Origin: Gammaproteobacteria bacterium
Lineage (GTDB): Bacteria > Pseudomonadota > Gammaproteobacteria > Competibacterales > Competibacteraceae
Reading direction: 5' to 3'
Assembly (NCBI GenBank): GCA_003562535.1
Contig: PWUP01000137.1
Location: 1-18,538, forward strand
DNA: 18,538 nucleotides
Both the position numbers and the translations under genes were made by a program. The notes under the pieces are model-generated. The model did not search any database and was not told the origin of the DNA. It worked only from the letters and a program-made list of their open reading frames with translations. Below are positions 6,525 through 15,068 of the stretch, one piece after another (the stretch's first letter is position 1; each line of letters begins with the position of its first letter).

Positions 6525-8719
6525 GCTTTATTCTCTTCAGTAGTTGCGCAAGAGGGGGAATTGAGCGGCAGGCGAATCGTCACCTGTGCGCCTCCCTCAG
6601 GCGGATTAGCTAAATCAATCAGACCGCCATGTTCGTCAACAATTTTGCGGACAATGGCCAGCCCCAGACCGGTACCTTTGGGTTTAGTCGTGACATAGGG
6701 TTCGAACATATTACCGATGCGTCCGTCGGGAAAGCCCGGCCCATCATCGCAGATCTGTACTTGCAAATGCTCTTGACCCTGATCGCTGCACACACGGGTA
6801 CACACCGTCAGTTGGCCGCCGGTTTCGCTCAACGCCTCCAGACTGTTCTGAATTAGATTATGCAGTAGTTGCCGTAAGCGGCTGGCATCAGCCATCAATG
6901 TCGGGTCAGCCGTATCGGCAGCAAACACGACTCGAATGCCGTGGCGATTGCTGCGGTAGGGGTACAGCAGTTCACTGATGAAGCGATTCACCGCAATCGG
7001 CGTCATGTTAAGACGGGTAGGCCGGGCGTAATTATTAAAATCATTGACGATTTCCTTCATTGATTGAACTTGCTGGATGATGGTTTGCGTCCCGCGATCC
7101 AATACTCGCGCCTGCTCAGGCTCCATCTGTTTCAGATATTTATGACGAATGCGCTCTGTAGCCAGTTGAATGGGCGTCAGCGGGTTTTTAATTTCATGAG
7201 CCAAACGGCGGGCGACTTCGGCCCAAGCGGCATCACGTTGCGCCTGCACTAAAGCCGTAATATCATCAAATACAACAACATGACCGCCGCGCAGTCGATC
7301 AGGATCGGGCAGAGAGCTGCCTCGACACATCAGCACCAGTCGGCCAGTGCCGGCAAACAGTGTAACTTCTTGCCGCCAGTCCTCGGGATGTTGCAGCCAA
7401 GGCTTCAAGGCTTCGAAAAACCGCTGGATATGTTGAGAGGGAGAGTGATTAGGCGGGTGGTCATCACTGCTGCGACCTACCCTCTTGCCAAGCCGGGTGT
7501 GCAGAATCTGCTCCGCAGCGATGTTATAGGTTCGCAAGCATCCACTGTGATCGAAGGTCAACACCCCGGAAGACAGTCGCGCGAGTACCGCTTGCAGATA
7601 CGTCCGTTGGCGTTTTAACAATTGTTGACTGCGTTGTTCTGCTAAACGGGCATGGGCTAAGTTGCGAGTCATCTGATTAAACGAGTGCACCAGAAAGCCC
7701 AGCTCATCGTTACTGGTGAGCGGCAATTGGCGATCATAATCACCGGCCGCTACCGCTCGGGTGCCTTCGGCCAGTTCTCGGATCGGGGCAACCAAACGTT
7801 GGGCGGCGTATAAAGCGGCCCAGAAGGCTGCGAGTACACCGAACAGCAGCACCAAGGACAGCGTTAAAATAAAACTGGTTTTTAAAGGATTGCGTAAAAA
7901 TTTGAGTTCGCGGTAACTGTCAAACGCCGACTGCACTGAATCGGCTAATTCACCCAGCCGTGAAGGTACCGGGAACAGGGCTTGGAGCATGCGCGTTTCA
8001 TCGGCGGAGCCGACCGAGGGCACGGGCACCATGACACGAATATGAAAACCGACGTTATGAATAGGATCTAAACTGAGGTAGTCATGGCCTTGACGGACTT
8101 GTAAAAACACGATATCCGGGGGTTGATGTGGGACAATTCGCAAGGGATCAAGGCTGGCGGTAGCAATAATGCGCCCATTCTGCCCAAACAGTGTGAGTTC
8201 AGTGGCCTCGGTGTAGGTGAGCATCTCATCGAGCTGCATGGCCACACCGGTGCGATTCGGTTGGCGTAAATCCTCAGCAATACGCTGAGTTTGTTTAAGC
8301 GCCTCACGCATGCGTAAGTCCAGCGCACTGCGCCCCAGCTCCAAGGCGTCATTCAAGGCGTCTTCAATGCGTACATCAAACCAACTGTCGATACCCCGTT
8401 GTAAAAACTGTAGCGAAAAATGATACACCACGCCGACTGGAACCAAAGCCAAGGCCACAAATAACACCATTAAGCGTAAGCTGAGTCGAGAGCCCGGCTC
8501 ATGTTGCCGGTAACGGTGCATCAGTTGGTACAGACCGACCCCGATTAGCACGGTCAGTAACACTAAACCTCCGGCGCTAAATACCAATAACCAGAAGTAA
8601 AGTTCATTAAAGCGCTCTGAGTGTTGTGTGGCATCACTCATCATGAGTAAAGCCAGCAGCATCAAACCAAACAGCAGCAGCATCGGGAGCAGCGGACGAT
8701 GGCGCAGAGAGTCAATCAT
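6521..8719 (-). CDS. ntrY: NtrY-like membrane sensor histidine kinase
   Basis: This is a 732-residue inner-membrane histidine kinase. Hydrophobic segments lie at about residues 10-27, 42-66, 83-104 and 282-308. The span between the third and fourth is a probable periplasmic sensory domain of about 175 residues. A HAMP linker follows (RLVAPIRELAEGTRAVAAGDYDR), then a PAS-like region (ARLSSGVLTFDHSGCLRTYN), then the HisKA box ARRLAHEIKNPLTPIQLA with phosphorylatable H508. The ATPase domain has the N box LLHNLIQNSLEAL, G1 ICDDGPGFP and G2 GTGLGLAIV (about residues 680-690). This architecture is that of NtrY. The gene overlaps both the preceding DUF4390 gene and the following ntrX-like gene by 4 bases, indicating translational coupling. 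NtrY systems are linked elsewhere to nitrogen, redox or envelope signals; the ligand here cannot be read from sequence. Confidence 0.92.
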   Translation of the reverse strand: MIDSLRHRPLLPMLLLFGLMLLALLMMSDATQHSERFNELYFWLLVFSAGGLVLLTVLIGVGLYQLMHRYRQHEPGSRLSLRLMVLFVALALVPVGVVYHFSLQFLQRGIDSWFDVRIEDALNDALELGRSALDLRMREALKQTQRIAEDLRQPNRTGVAMQLDEMLTYTEATELTLFGQNGRIIATASLDPLRIVPHQPPDIVFLQVRQGHDYLSLDPIHNVGFHIRVMVPVPSVGSADETRMLQALFPVPSRLGELADSVQSAFDSYRELKFLRNPLKTSFILTLSLVLLFGVLAAFWAALYAAQRLVAPIRELAEGTRAVAAGDYDRQLPLTSNDELGFLVHSFNQMTRNLAHARLAEQRSQQLLKRQRTYLQAVLARLSSGVLTFDHSGCLRTYNIAAEQILHTRLGKRVGRSSDDHPPNHSPSQHIQRFFEALKPWLQHPEDWRQEVTLFAGTGRLVLMCRGSSLPDPDRLRGGHVVVFDDITALVQAQRDAAWAEVARRLAHEIKNPLTPIQLATERIRHKYLKQMEPEQARVLDRGTQTIIQQVQSMKEIVNDFNNYARPTRLNMTPIAVNRFISELLYPYRSNRHGIRVVFAADTADPTLMADASRLRQLLHNLIQNSLEALSETGGQLTVCTRVCSDQGQEHLQVQICDDGPGFPDGRIGNMFEPYVTTKPKGTGLGLAIVRKIVDEHGGLIDLANPPEGGAQVTIRLPLNSPSCATTEENKA

Positions 8720-9285
8720 AGCATCCAGCTATACCAGTGGCTGCGCAATCGCCAAGCCCTAGACACATAAGCTAAAGGGCGTAGCGGGGCGGGGAGGGAA
8801 TGGATGTCTAATTCGGCCCGCAACCGTACTTGATAGCGTGTATCGGCGTCCAGCAGGGTTTGATCCAATAAGGGAAAGCCGCGTAATCGTCCTATATACT
8901 CCATAGCCGCAGCGTAGGTGGGAAAGCTATGTCGCTGATGGCTGTTGAGGTTAGTGACCACATACTGCTGCGCTAGGCTGTGATATTGCAATTGGTAGCG
9001 CTGTTGCACACTGGCAATCACTTGATCCCACAACCAATCACGTTGTCTACGGACTTGGAAGGTCAATTGCACAGTCAGAGGGACGCTGTTATCCAAGGCT
9101 TCGCGGCTGTCGGCGCTTAACTCAAAGTGCATATCGGCATTGACTAAATACACTCCTTCATGCAACTGGGTTTCCGCATGCAGGATCTGAAAATTGGCCG
9201 CCCACACCGGCTGCGTCAGCAGCAGCATACCCAGAAGCCACAGCGGCAACAGTGGCCAGTTAGCCACGTTTACGCAGCCGTGCAT
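8716..9285 (-). CDS. DUF4390 family exported protein
   Basis: This protein, 189 residues with the start chosen here, resembles the DUF4390 family usually found between rsmB and the ntrYX-type genes; its function is unknown. The N-terminus has a cleavable or anchoring signal sequence (WPLLPLWLLGMLLLTQPVWA, then ANFQ), so it should be periplasmic or membrane-attached. The body is beta-rich (VYLVNADMHFELSADSREAL, VPLTVQLTFQVRRQRDWLWD, TRYQVRLRAELDIHSLP), with a C-terminal YVSRAWRLRSHWYSW segment. The frame is open back to an ATG at 9408, but that start would overlap rsmB by 149 bases and bury the signal peptide behind 41 residues. ATG 9285 overlaps rsmB by only 26 bases; ATG 9297 and GTG 9267 are alternatives, and none has a strong ribosome site. 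It ends with a 4-base overlap into ntrY, suggesting a role tied to that sensor, which is inference only. Confidence 0.82.
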   Translation of the reverse strand: MHGCVNVANWPLLPLWLLGMLLLTQPVWAANFQILHAETQLHEGVYLVNADMHFELSADSREALDNSVPLTVQLTFQVRRQRDWLWDQVIASVQQRYQLQYHSLAQQYVVTNLNSHQRHSFPTYAAAMEYIGRLRGFPLLDQTLLDADTRYQVRLRAELDIHSLPAPLRPLAYVSRAWRLRSHWYSWML

Positions 9286-10576
9286 AGAAAAACCCATCGG
9301 TTTGCGCAAACCCCGGTAGACTTTGCCAACCGAGACCCCGGCTCCAGCCCCAGTCCATAGCAATGGGTACGGTTTGCGCTTCAGGGTGGTGGTGACAGAA
9401 TGCGGCAATAATGGCTTCAGTTTCCTCCGGCAGCAGTGAGCAGGTGGTATACACTAAAATCCCATCCGCTGCCAGCAAAGGCCATAGCGCCTCCAGTAAC
9501 CGTGATTGGCGGCGAGCCAAATCAGCCATATCTCCACTACGACGCAGCAGTTTAATATCAGGGTGGCGAGCGACCACTCCGCTACCGCTGCATGGGGCAT
9601 CCAACAGAATGCGCTGAAAATACTGTCCATCCCACCAGTCCTGCGGCTGAGTCACATCAGCCGCCCGTATCTCAGCCACACCCTGTAAACGCGCCACATT
9701 CTCTTGTACCCGTTCTAAGCGCTGCGGATCTTGGTCTATAGCCCAAACCTCAGCAGCATCAGTGTATTCCAGTAAATGTCCGGTTTTGCCCCCTGGAGCC
9801 GCACAGGCATCTAAAATGCGTTGGCCAGGCTGAGGATTGAGCACAGGCACGGCCAGTTGGGCACCGGCATCTTGAACCGATACTCGCCCGTCTTTGAATC
9901 CTGGCAGTTGGTCAACCCCTAGCGGTTGCTCTAGGATTACGGCGGTTGCGACGTAAGGATGGGCATGGGCGGCGATACCGCTGGCCGTCAGGTGCTGGAG
10001 ATACTCCGCGCAATGGGTCCGACGGCGATTAACCCGTAGTGCCAGACGCGGATGAGCGTTATTGGCGGCCAATACCGTTGCAGCCTGTTGTGGCCATGCC
10101 TGGTGCACAGCGTGGTATAACCAATCAGGATGAGCCGCAGCGATCGCTGGATCGCTCTGAGTGGATTCTTGCAGCGCGACCCGTTGCCGCAGGGCTTGCC
10201 GCAACACTGCATTAACCCGTTTGCGTGCTTGAGGCAGGTTCAAGGGTGCGGTGGCATCCACCGTTGTGGACACGGCGGCATGGTCGGGAATCCGCAGCTT
10301 AAAAATTTGACATAAGCCGACCAAGAGTAGGGCGCGTACTAGGCACTCGCGGTGGCTGAGGGGACGATGCAGCAGTTGGCTGAGTATATGATCCAACGGT
10401 CGATACCACCGCAAGGTTTCATAACACAGCGATTGCAGCAGAGCACTGTCCGTAGTGGGCTGGACTTGGTTAAGCGCGGGCGGTAAGACTTGGCTGAGTG
10501 ATTGCCCACGCAGCACTTGAGCCACCGTTACAGCGGCTAAGGCTCGGCATTGATGCACTCTGCGCGACCTGCTCAT
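9260..10576 (-). CDS. rsmB: 16S rRNA (cytosine-967-C5)-methyltransferase RsmB
   Basis: RsmB (also called Sun) transfers a methyl group from S-adenosylmethionine to C5 of cytosine 967 in 16S rRNA. The 438 residues fit the family (429 in E. coli). The N-terminal part (residues 1-140) is the NusB-like RNA-binding domain (CYETLRWYRPLDHILSQLL, LLVGLCQIF, NAVLRQ). The methyltransferase domain has the SAM site LDACAAPGGKTGHLLE beginning at D256, the DAPCSGSGVVARHPDIK motif with C329, and the TTCSLLPEE motif with C379, the expected catalytic cysteine. It starts 5 bases after fmt on the same strand, the common def-fmt-rsmB arrangement. It looks complete. Confidence 0.96.
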   Translation of the reverse strand: MSRSRRVHQCRALAAVTVAQVLRGQSLSQVLPPALNQVQPTTDSALLQSLCYETLRWYRPLDHILSQLLHRPLSHRECLVRALLLVGLCQIFKLRIPDHAAVSTTVDATAPLNLPQARKRVNAVLRQALRQRVALQESTQSDPAIAAAHPDWLYHAVHQAWPQQAATVLAANNAHPRLALRVNRRRTHCAEYLQHLTASGIAAHAHPYVATAVILEQPLGVDQLPGFKDGRVSVQDAGAQLAVPVLNPQPGQRILDACAAPGGKTGHLLEYTDAAEVWAIDQDPQRLERVQENVARLQGVAEIRAADVTQPQDWWDGQYFQRILLDAPCSGSGVVARHPDIKLLRRSGDMADLARRQSRLLEALWPLLAADGILVYTTCSLLPEETEAIIAAFCHHHPEAQTVPIAMDWGWSRGLGWQSLPGFAQTDGFFYARLRKRG

Positions 10577-10581
10577 CAGCG

Positions 10582-11529
10582 CTAACCTAAACGTTGACCG
10601 AGCAGAGAACGACCTTGAATGAATTGCTCAGCGGCCTGACATTGCCGACCGGGTAATTGCAGCGCCAGCAGTCGCAGTGTGCCGCAACCAGTAGCGACTC
10701 TGATACCCGTCGCCGCCTCAGCGATCACGGTACCCGGAGCGGCGTGGCTGGGCTGAGCATCCGCTTGCGCCCGCCAGAGACGCAGCCGCTGTGAACCGAG
10801 CGCTGTCCAGGCCACAGGCCACGGGTTAAACGCATGAATCGTCCGGGCCAATTGCTGTGCCGGTTGCTGCCAATCCAGTTCAGCCTCTGCCTTGGCGAGT
10901 TTGGGGGCGTAGCAGGCGCGGTCTTCATCTTGAGGTTGAGGGGGAAGTGTCCCGGTCAATAGCTCAGGGAGTCGCTCGATCAGCAACTCAGCACCCAGGG
11001 TTGCCAATTGATCATGAAGCTCGCCGCCGGTCATATCCGGTGCAATAGCGCAGCGAGCAGTGGCCAATACCGCGCCGGTATCCAGACCGACATCCATTTG
11101 CATCAGACTAATCCCCGTTTCGCGATCCCCAGCAAGCAAAGCGCGTTGAATCGGTGCCGCTCCCCGCCAGCGAGGTAACAGCGAGGCGTGTACATTGACG
11201 CACCCCAATTGAGGAATAGCCAGTACCGGAGCGGGCAATAATAAGCCATACGCCGCGACAATCAGCAGCGTAGGTTGCCAAGCGGCCAAAGTCGCTTGGG
11301 CATCCGCCGAGGACAAGCGTTCGGGTTGGTGTATTGGGATACCGGCCTGTTCGGCCAGCAATTTGACGGGACTAGCACGCAGGTGGCGACCGCGCCCAGC
11401 CGGGCGATCCGGTTGGGTATAGACCGCGACGGGCGGATAACCTGCTTGAATCAGCCCTTGCAGGCTGACGGCTGCAAATTCCGGAGTACCCGCAAATACG
11501 ATTCGAGGCCGCGCTGAGTGATGCACCAT
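10582..11529 (-). CDS. fmt: Methionyl-tRNA formyltransferase
   Basis: Fmt formylates the initiator methionyl-tRNA using 10-formyltetrahydrofolate. The formyltransferase domain shows RIVFAGTPEFAA near the N-terminus, the catalytic set N112, H114 and D150 in NVHASLLPRWRGAAPIQ and VGLDTG, and the C-terminal anticodon-type domain (about residues 205-315, FNPWPVAW onward). The frame opens at ATG 11556, which would add nine hydrophobic residues (MPLVILIII). I prefer ATG 11529, giving 315 residues, the same as E. coli, with the usual short lead before RIVFAGTPEF. Neither start has a clear ribosome site, so 11556 remains possible. It lies 53 bases after def (26 with the longer start) and 5 bases before rsmB, on one operon. 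Confidence 0.95.
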   Translation of the reverse strand: MVHHSARPRIVFAGTPEFAAVSLQGLIQAGYPPVAVYTQPDRPAGRGRHLRASPVKLLAEQAGIPIHQPERLSSADAQATLAAWQPTLLIVAAYGLLLPAPVLAIPQLGCVNVHASLLPRWRGAAPIQRALLAGDRETGISLMQMDVGLDTGAVLATARCAIAPDMTGGELHDQLATLGAELLIERLPELLTGTLPPQPQDEDRACYAPKLAKAEAELDWQQPAQQLARTIHAFNPWPVAWTALGSQRLRLWRAQADAQPSHAAPGTVIAEAATGIRVATGCGTLRLLALQLPGRQCQAAEQFIQGRSLLGQRLG

Positions 11530-11582
11530 AATAATGATAAGAATGACCAACGGCATGCAGCGCCGCCGTAAGTGGATGAATT

Positions 11583-12095
11583 TCAGTGAGCGCGAGCTTC
11601 CGCACGAGCTTGTTTTTCGAGTTTTTTGCGGATACGGTGGCGTTTCAACGCGGACAAATAATCGACAAATAACTTACCGTCGAGATGATCGATCTCATGT
11701 TGAATACACACCGCCAGCAGCCCCTCGGCATTAACCTCGAAGGGTTCGCCGTGACGATCCAAAGCACTGACTCGAATAGTACCGGCGCGTTTGATGGTTT
11801 CAAAGACACTGGGTATGGACAGGCAGCCCTCTTGATGTTCAATGTGGCCTTGAGCATCCAGTATTGTAGGGTTAATCAGTACCAAGGGTTGATTTTTATC
11901 TTCTGAGACATCAATCACGATCAAACGTTTATGCACATTGACCTGTGTGGCGGCCAGCCCAATGCCTGGGGCCTCATACATGGTCTCCAGCATATCGTCG
12001 ATCAATTGCTGTATGCTAGCGTCAACGGTTTCCACAGGTAGCGCTGTTTTGCGCAACCGTGGGTCGGGAAAATGCAATACATTGAGTTTTGCCAT
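11583..12095 (-). CDS. def: Peptide deformylase
   Basis: Def removes the N-formyl group from nascent proteins in the cytoplasm. The 170 residues match E. coli Def (169). All three catalytic motifs are intact: GIGLAATQ at residues 44-51, EGCLSIP at 89-95 with metal ligand C91, and HEIDHLDG at 133-140 with ligands H133 and H137 and catalytic E134. The C-terminus is a basic, probably helical tail (LKRHRIRKKLEKQARAEARA) of the kind that contacts the ribosome in gammaproteobacterial enzymes. It is the first gene of the long minus-strand operon, with a divergent intergenic region upstream. No strong ribosome site is seen before its ATG. Confidence 0.97.
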   Translation of the reverse strand: MAKLNVLHFPDPRLRKTALPVETVDASIQQLIDDMLETMYEAPGIGLAATQVNVHKRLIVIDVSEDKNQPLVLINPTILDAQGHIEHQEGCLSIPSVFETIKRAGTIRVSALDRHGEPFEVNAEGLLAVCIQHEIDHLDGKLFVDYLSALKRHRIRKKLEKQARAEARAH

Positions 12096-12232
12096 AATTT
12101 GATCACATACTTCAGCAGTGTTATGAGGAAGACTAAAACTGTATCATCAATAATACGGTAATTTTTGTGCTAAACGCTATACTAAATCACCAATCGTTTA
12201 CGATTCAATTCAGCATTAGCGAGTTCCTGTCC
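12096..12232. promoter_or_regulatory. Divergent promoter region between def and the LysM lipoprotein gene
   Basis: These 137 AT-rich bases separate two divergently transcribed operons and must carry promoters for both. On the plus strand TATACT at 12178-12183 is a good -10 candidate about 50 bases before the preferred ATG at 12233, but no convincing -35 lies 16-18 bases ahead of it. On the minus strand I could not pick a convincing hexamer pair. A start inside this region at GTG 12167 would need translation from upstream of that -10 box. Confidence 0.4.
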
Positions 12233-13333
12233 ATGCCAACAATACGACTGACCCCGGTCATCCTGGCCATGCTAAGCGTGATAGCGGTGGCCGCCTTGGG
12301 CGCTTGTGCCCAGCACCCCACAGCGGCCTCTAGCGCCGTGGCGACGCCCAAAGTGGTGTCAACGACTCCTCCTCCTTTGGTATTGCGTGATGACCACCCT
12401 CGGCGGTATGCCGTTATGCCGGGTGATACCATTTGGGATATTTCAGCGACGTTTCTTGAGCAACCGTGGCGCTGGCAAGAGCTTTGGCCAGAACAAGAGG
12501 ATACGACATTGTATCCCGGTGATGTGATCCACGTTCAGGACAACGGGCACACCCAGCCACAACTGCAATTGGCGACTGGCGAGCGCCCGACCATCCGCTT
12601 AACTCCCGAAGTGCGCGTTGAGACCATCAGCGCCCCCGTACCTACGATTGAACGCGAAGCCTTACGAGGGTTTATCGATAACTCCGTCATCTTCAGCGAG
12701 GCCGACTGGCAGGGTGCGCCTTATATCATTGGTGGCGCAGATGGGCGACCATTGATGGCGACGGGTAATGCGATTTTTGCCCGCGGGTCAGATTTTGTGG
12801 AACGCAGTTACCGGATTTATCGCCCAGAGGGTGAATTACGCCACCCAGACAACAACGCCTTCATCGGTTTCAGTATGCTGTACATTGGTGAAGCTGAACT
12901 GGAAAGAGAGGGTGATCCGGCGACTTTGCGGGTGGTGTCCAGTCGGCGCGAAGTGCGTGCCGAGGATCGGCTGTGGCCTGCCAGCGCAGTGGACTCTCAA
13001 GAAGTGTTCACCTTTAATCCTGTAGCCGCTCCCGCCGATAGTTACGGTCGGGTACTGGGCGTACAAGGGCGCAATTCATTAACCATTGGCCGTTATGACA
13101 CGGTAGTGATCAGTTTAGGTGCAGAGGACGGCATGCAGCAAGGTTCGGTGCTGGAAGTCCTGACCCCAGGGCCTCAGCTCACCGATCCGCGCACCGGAGA
13201 AACGGTTAATTTACCCCAAGAACGTGCGGGATTGGTTATGCTGTATAAAATTTTCGACCGAGCCAGCTACGGTATTGTGACCGAAGCGATTCGCGATATC
13301 CGTATCGCGGATCAGGTGCGTGAGCCGTCTTAA
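12233..13333 (+). CDS. LysM domain lipoprotein
   Basis: This is a probable outer- or inner-membrane lipoprotein with one peptidoglycan-binding LysM domain, the type often found directly before dprA in gammaproteobacteria. With the start at ATG 12233 it has 366 residues. The signal peptide (LTPVILAMLSVIAVAA) ends in the lipobox LGAC with lipidation at C25, then a P/A/T-rich linker and the LysM domain at about 58-103 (RRYAVMPGDTIWDISATFL, then WRWQELWPEQ and LYPGDVIHV). The remaining 260 residues are beta-rich, with repeated short units (for example VFARGSDFVERSYRIYRPEG-like strands and EDGMQQGSVLEVL), and I cannot assign them a function. The frame also opens at GTG 12167, which would place 22 residues before the signal peptide and is less likely. 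It ends 3 bases before dprA. A cell-wall role is inferred from LysM only. Confidence 0.85.
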   Translation: MPTIRLTPVILAMLSVIAVAALGACAQHPTAASSAVATPKVVSTTPPPLVLRDDHPRRYAVMPGDTIWDISATFLEQPWRWQELWPEQEDTTLYPGDVIHVQDNGHTQPQLQLATGERPTIRLTPEVRVETISAPVPTIEREALRGFIDNSVIFSEADWQGAPYIIGGADGRPLMATGNAIFARGSDFVERSYRIYRPEGELRHPDNNAFIGFSMLYIGEAELEREGDPATLRVVSSRREVRAEDRLWPASAVDSQEVFTFNPVAAPADSYGRVLGVQGRNSLTIGRYDTVVISLGAEDGMQQGSVLEVLTPGPQLTDPRTGETVNLPQERAGLVMLYKIFDRASYGIVTEAIRDIRIADQVREPS

Positions 13334-13336
13334 ACC

Positions 13337-14470
13337 ATGTCTGAGGTTCAAGCATGGTTGCGCTTAGTGCGGGCGCCGGGTTTAGGGCCTGTGCGGGGTG
13401 CTAAACTGCTGGCGCACTTCGGTGATCCTGCGGCGATTGCCCGTGCTGAGGCCGCTGAACTGGCTGCCTTGGGCATCCCGCAAGCGGCTATTGACGCTGT
13501 GCATCACCCCAATGCGCAAGAATTAGAGCAGGATCTCGCTTGGCTGGCTCAGCCCGGTCGTGCCTTAGTCACTGTGCACGACCCCGCTTATCCTCAACGC
13601 CTGTACGCAACCGGACGGGCGCCGGTTGCCTTATTCGTCCAAGGTGATGTCAGCCTGCTCAATGAGCCTCAACTTGCTATTGTCGGTACCCGTAATCCTA
13701 CGCCAACCGGTCGGCGGATTGCCGAGGACTTTGCGCGTGAGTTAACTCAAGCGGGTATGGTGATTACCAGTGGTTTAGCGCTGGGCATTGATGCCGCCGC
13801 GCACCAAGGGGCATTGAATGCTTCAGGGGCAACCATTGCCGTATTAGGCACCGGACCGGATCGTATTTATCCGGCTCGTCATCGCGATTTGGCCTGCCGA
13901 ATTGTTGAGCAGGGAGCCTTGGTGTCGGAATTTCCCCCCGGTACCCCAGTGCGTGCTGAGCATTTTCCGCAGCGCAACCGGCTGATCAGTGGGTTGACTT
14001 TGGGTACTTTGGTGGTCGAAGCCGCGCGGCAAAGCGGTTCTTTGATTACGGCTCGGCTGGCGACTGAACAAGGCCGCGAGGTATTTGCCGTACCCGGTTC
14101 AATTCGCAATCCCGCCGCACAAGGTTGCCATTGGTTGATCCGTCAGGGGGCTAAATTAGTGGAAAACACCACGCACATCTTAGAAGAGTTGACCCCACAG
14201 TTACGCTCATTGGTCAATGCGACTGACGGTGGCCCTCTCCATGAGGTAGGATCAGCACCGCAACCGCTGGCAACCACCGCTCCAGTCGCTTTGGATGCCC
14301 AGCAGCACGCTTTACTCACCCATTTGGATCATGAGCCTATCGCCGTTGATAGTTTGGTTGAGCGCACAGGATTGACCGTTGATGTGGTTTCATCCATGCT
14401 GCTTATTTTAGAATTGCACGGCTATATTCAGGCCATACCTGGAGGGCGATATCGCCGTGCTTCCGTTTGA
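13337..14470 (+). CDS. dprA: DNA processing protein DprA (Smf)
   Basis: DprA binds incoming single-stranded DNA and loads RecA during natural transformation; many non-competent bacteria also keep it. The 377 residues are typical. An N-terminal helical domain (WLRLVRAPGLGPVRGAKLLAHF) is followed by the Rossmann-like DprA core: LAIVGTRNPTPTGRR, ITSGLALGIDAAAHQGAL, TIAVLGTGPDRIYPARH, LVSEFPPGT, HFPQRNRLISGL, VVEAARQSGSLITARLA and EVFAVPGSI. The C-terminal 60 residues form a winged-helix-like domain (LLTHLDHEPIAVDSLVERTG onward). Its ATG comes 3 bases after the lipoprotein stop. Its end precedes the smg ATG by 16 bases, with the smg ribosome site in the gap. Nothing else in the window bears on competence. 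Confidence 0.96.
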   Translation: MSEVQAWLRLVRAPGLGPVRGAKLLAHFGDPAAIARAEAAELAALGIPQAAIDAVHHPNAQELEQDLAWLAQPGRALVTVHDPAYPQRLYATGRAPVALFVQGDVSLLNEPQLAIVGTRNPTPTGRRIAEDFARELTQAGMVITSGLALGIDAAAHQGALNASGATIAVLGTGPDRIYPARHRDLACRIVEQGALVSEFPPGTPVRAEHFPQRNRLISGLTLGTLVVEAARQSGSLITARLATEQGREVFAVPGSIRNPAAQGCHWLIRQGAKLVENTTHILEELTPQLRSLVNATDGGPLHEVGSAPQPLATTAPVALDAQQHALLTHLDHEPIAVDSLVERTGLTVDVVSSMLLILELHGYIQAIPGGRYRRASV

Positions 14471-14486
14471 CCATTTAGGTGAAAAA

Positions 14487-14966
14487 ATGAAAGAAAATGT
14501 TTTGGACGTGCTGATGTACTTGTTCCAGAACTACATGAGTGATGACATGGACGCTGAGCCGGATCGCGATACCGTGCAAATTGAATTGTTGGAAGCGGGT
14601 TTTCCCTCGGTAGACATTCGGCATGCCTTTGATTGGCTAGAAGGCTTGGTTGAGCAACAGGATACTCCAGTGGCCTTGCTGAATGGTGAGCGCGCCTTCC
14701 GCATTTACACCGAAGCAGAAAGCCAGAAATTCGATCCCGAGTGTCGGGGTTATCTGCTGTTTTTGGAAACCATTGGCATTGTCAGTCCTGAGACCCGCGA
14801 AGTGATTATTGATCGGATTATGGCCTTGCAAACTGACGATATTGATTTATATCAGTTGAAATGGATTGTCCTCATGGTATTGTTTAACCAGCCTGGGCAA
14901 GAAGAAGCCTATGCGTGGATGGAAGATATGATTTTCGATGAATGGTCGGGAGCTCCTTTGCATTAG
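14487..14966 (+). CDS. smg: Smg family protein (DUF494)
   Basis: Smg is a conserved, mostly helical cytoplasmic protein of unknown function found beside dprA or topA in gammaproteobacteria. With ATG 14487 it has 159 residues, against 157 in E. coli, and begins MKENVLDVLMYLFQNYMSDD, the characteristic family start. The central acidic helices (LEAGFPSVDIRHAFDWLEGL) and the closing MVLFNQPGQEEAYAWMEDMI are also typical. AGGTGA at 14477-14482 is a clear ribosome site for this ATG. The longer GTG 14457 start would overlap dprA and add ten atypical residues, so it is rejected. It ends the lipoprotein-dprA-smg operon. Confidence 0.95.
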   Translation: MKENVLDVLMYLFQNYMSDDMDAEPDRDTVQIELLEAGFPSVDIRHAFDWLEGLVEQQDTPVALLNGERAFRIYTEAESQKFDPECRGYLLFLETIGIVSPETREVIIDRIMALQTDDIDLYQLKWIVLMVLFNQPGQEEAYAWMEDMIFDEWSGAPLH

Positions 14967-14986
14967 CTCCGGTCTAGTTCTCCGCG

Positions 14987-15006
14987 CGACCGGCTTTGGC
15001 CGGTCG
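14987..15006 (+). terminator. Probable intrinsic terminator after smg
   Basis: CGACCGGC (14987-14994), loop TTTG, GCCGGTCG (14999-15006) forms a perfect 8-base GC-rich stem 20 bases after the smg stop. It is followed by TATTCGTTTA, a weak T-run. The 102-base gap to topA otherwise holds only an unassigned topA promoter region. Confidence 0.6.
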
Positions 15007-15068
15007 TATTCGTTTAGGGTCAGCGTAAAACCGCTATTGCCTTCAGCACACTGTAGTTAATAACTAAT

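Noticed and set aside
9286..9408. N-terminal extension of the DUF4390 gene to ATG 9408
   Set aside because: It would overlap rsmB by 149 bases and put 41 residues before an obvious signal peptide.
12167..12232. GTG start at 12167 for the LysM lipoprotein
   Set aside because: The added 22 residues precede a complete lipoprotein signal peptide, and the best -10 box lies inside this stretch.
14457..14486. GTG start at 14457 for smg
   Set aside because: ATG 14487 has a clear ribosome site and gives the family's standard N-terminus and length.
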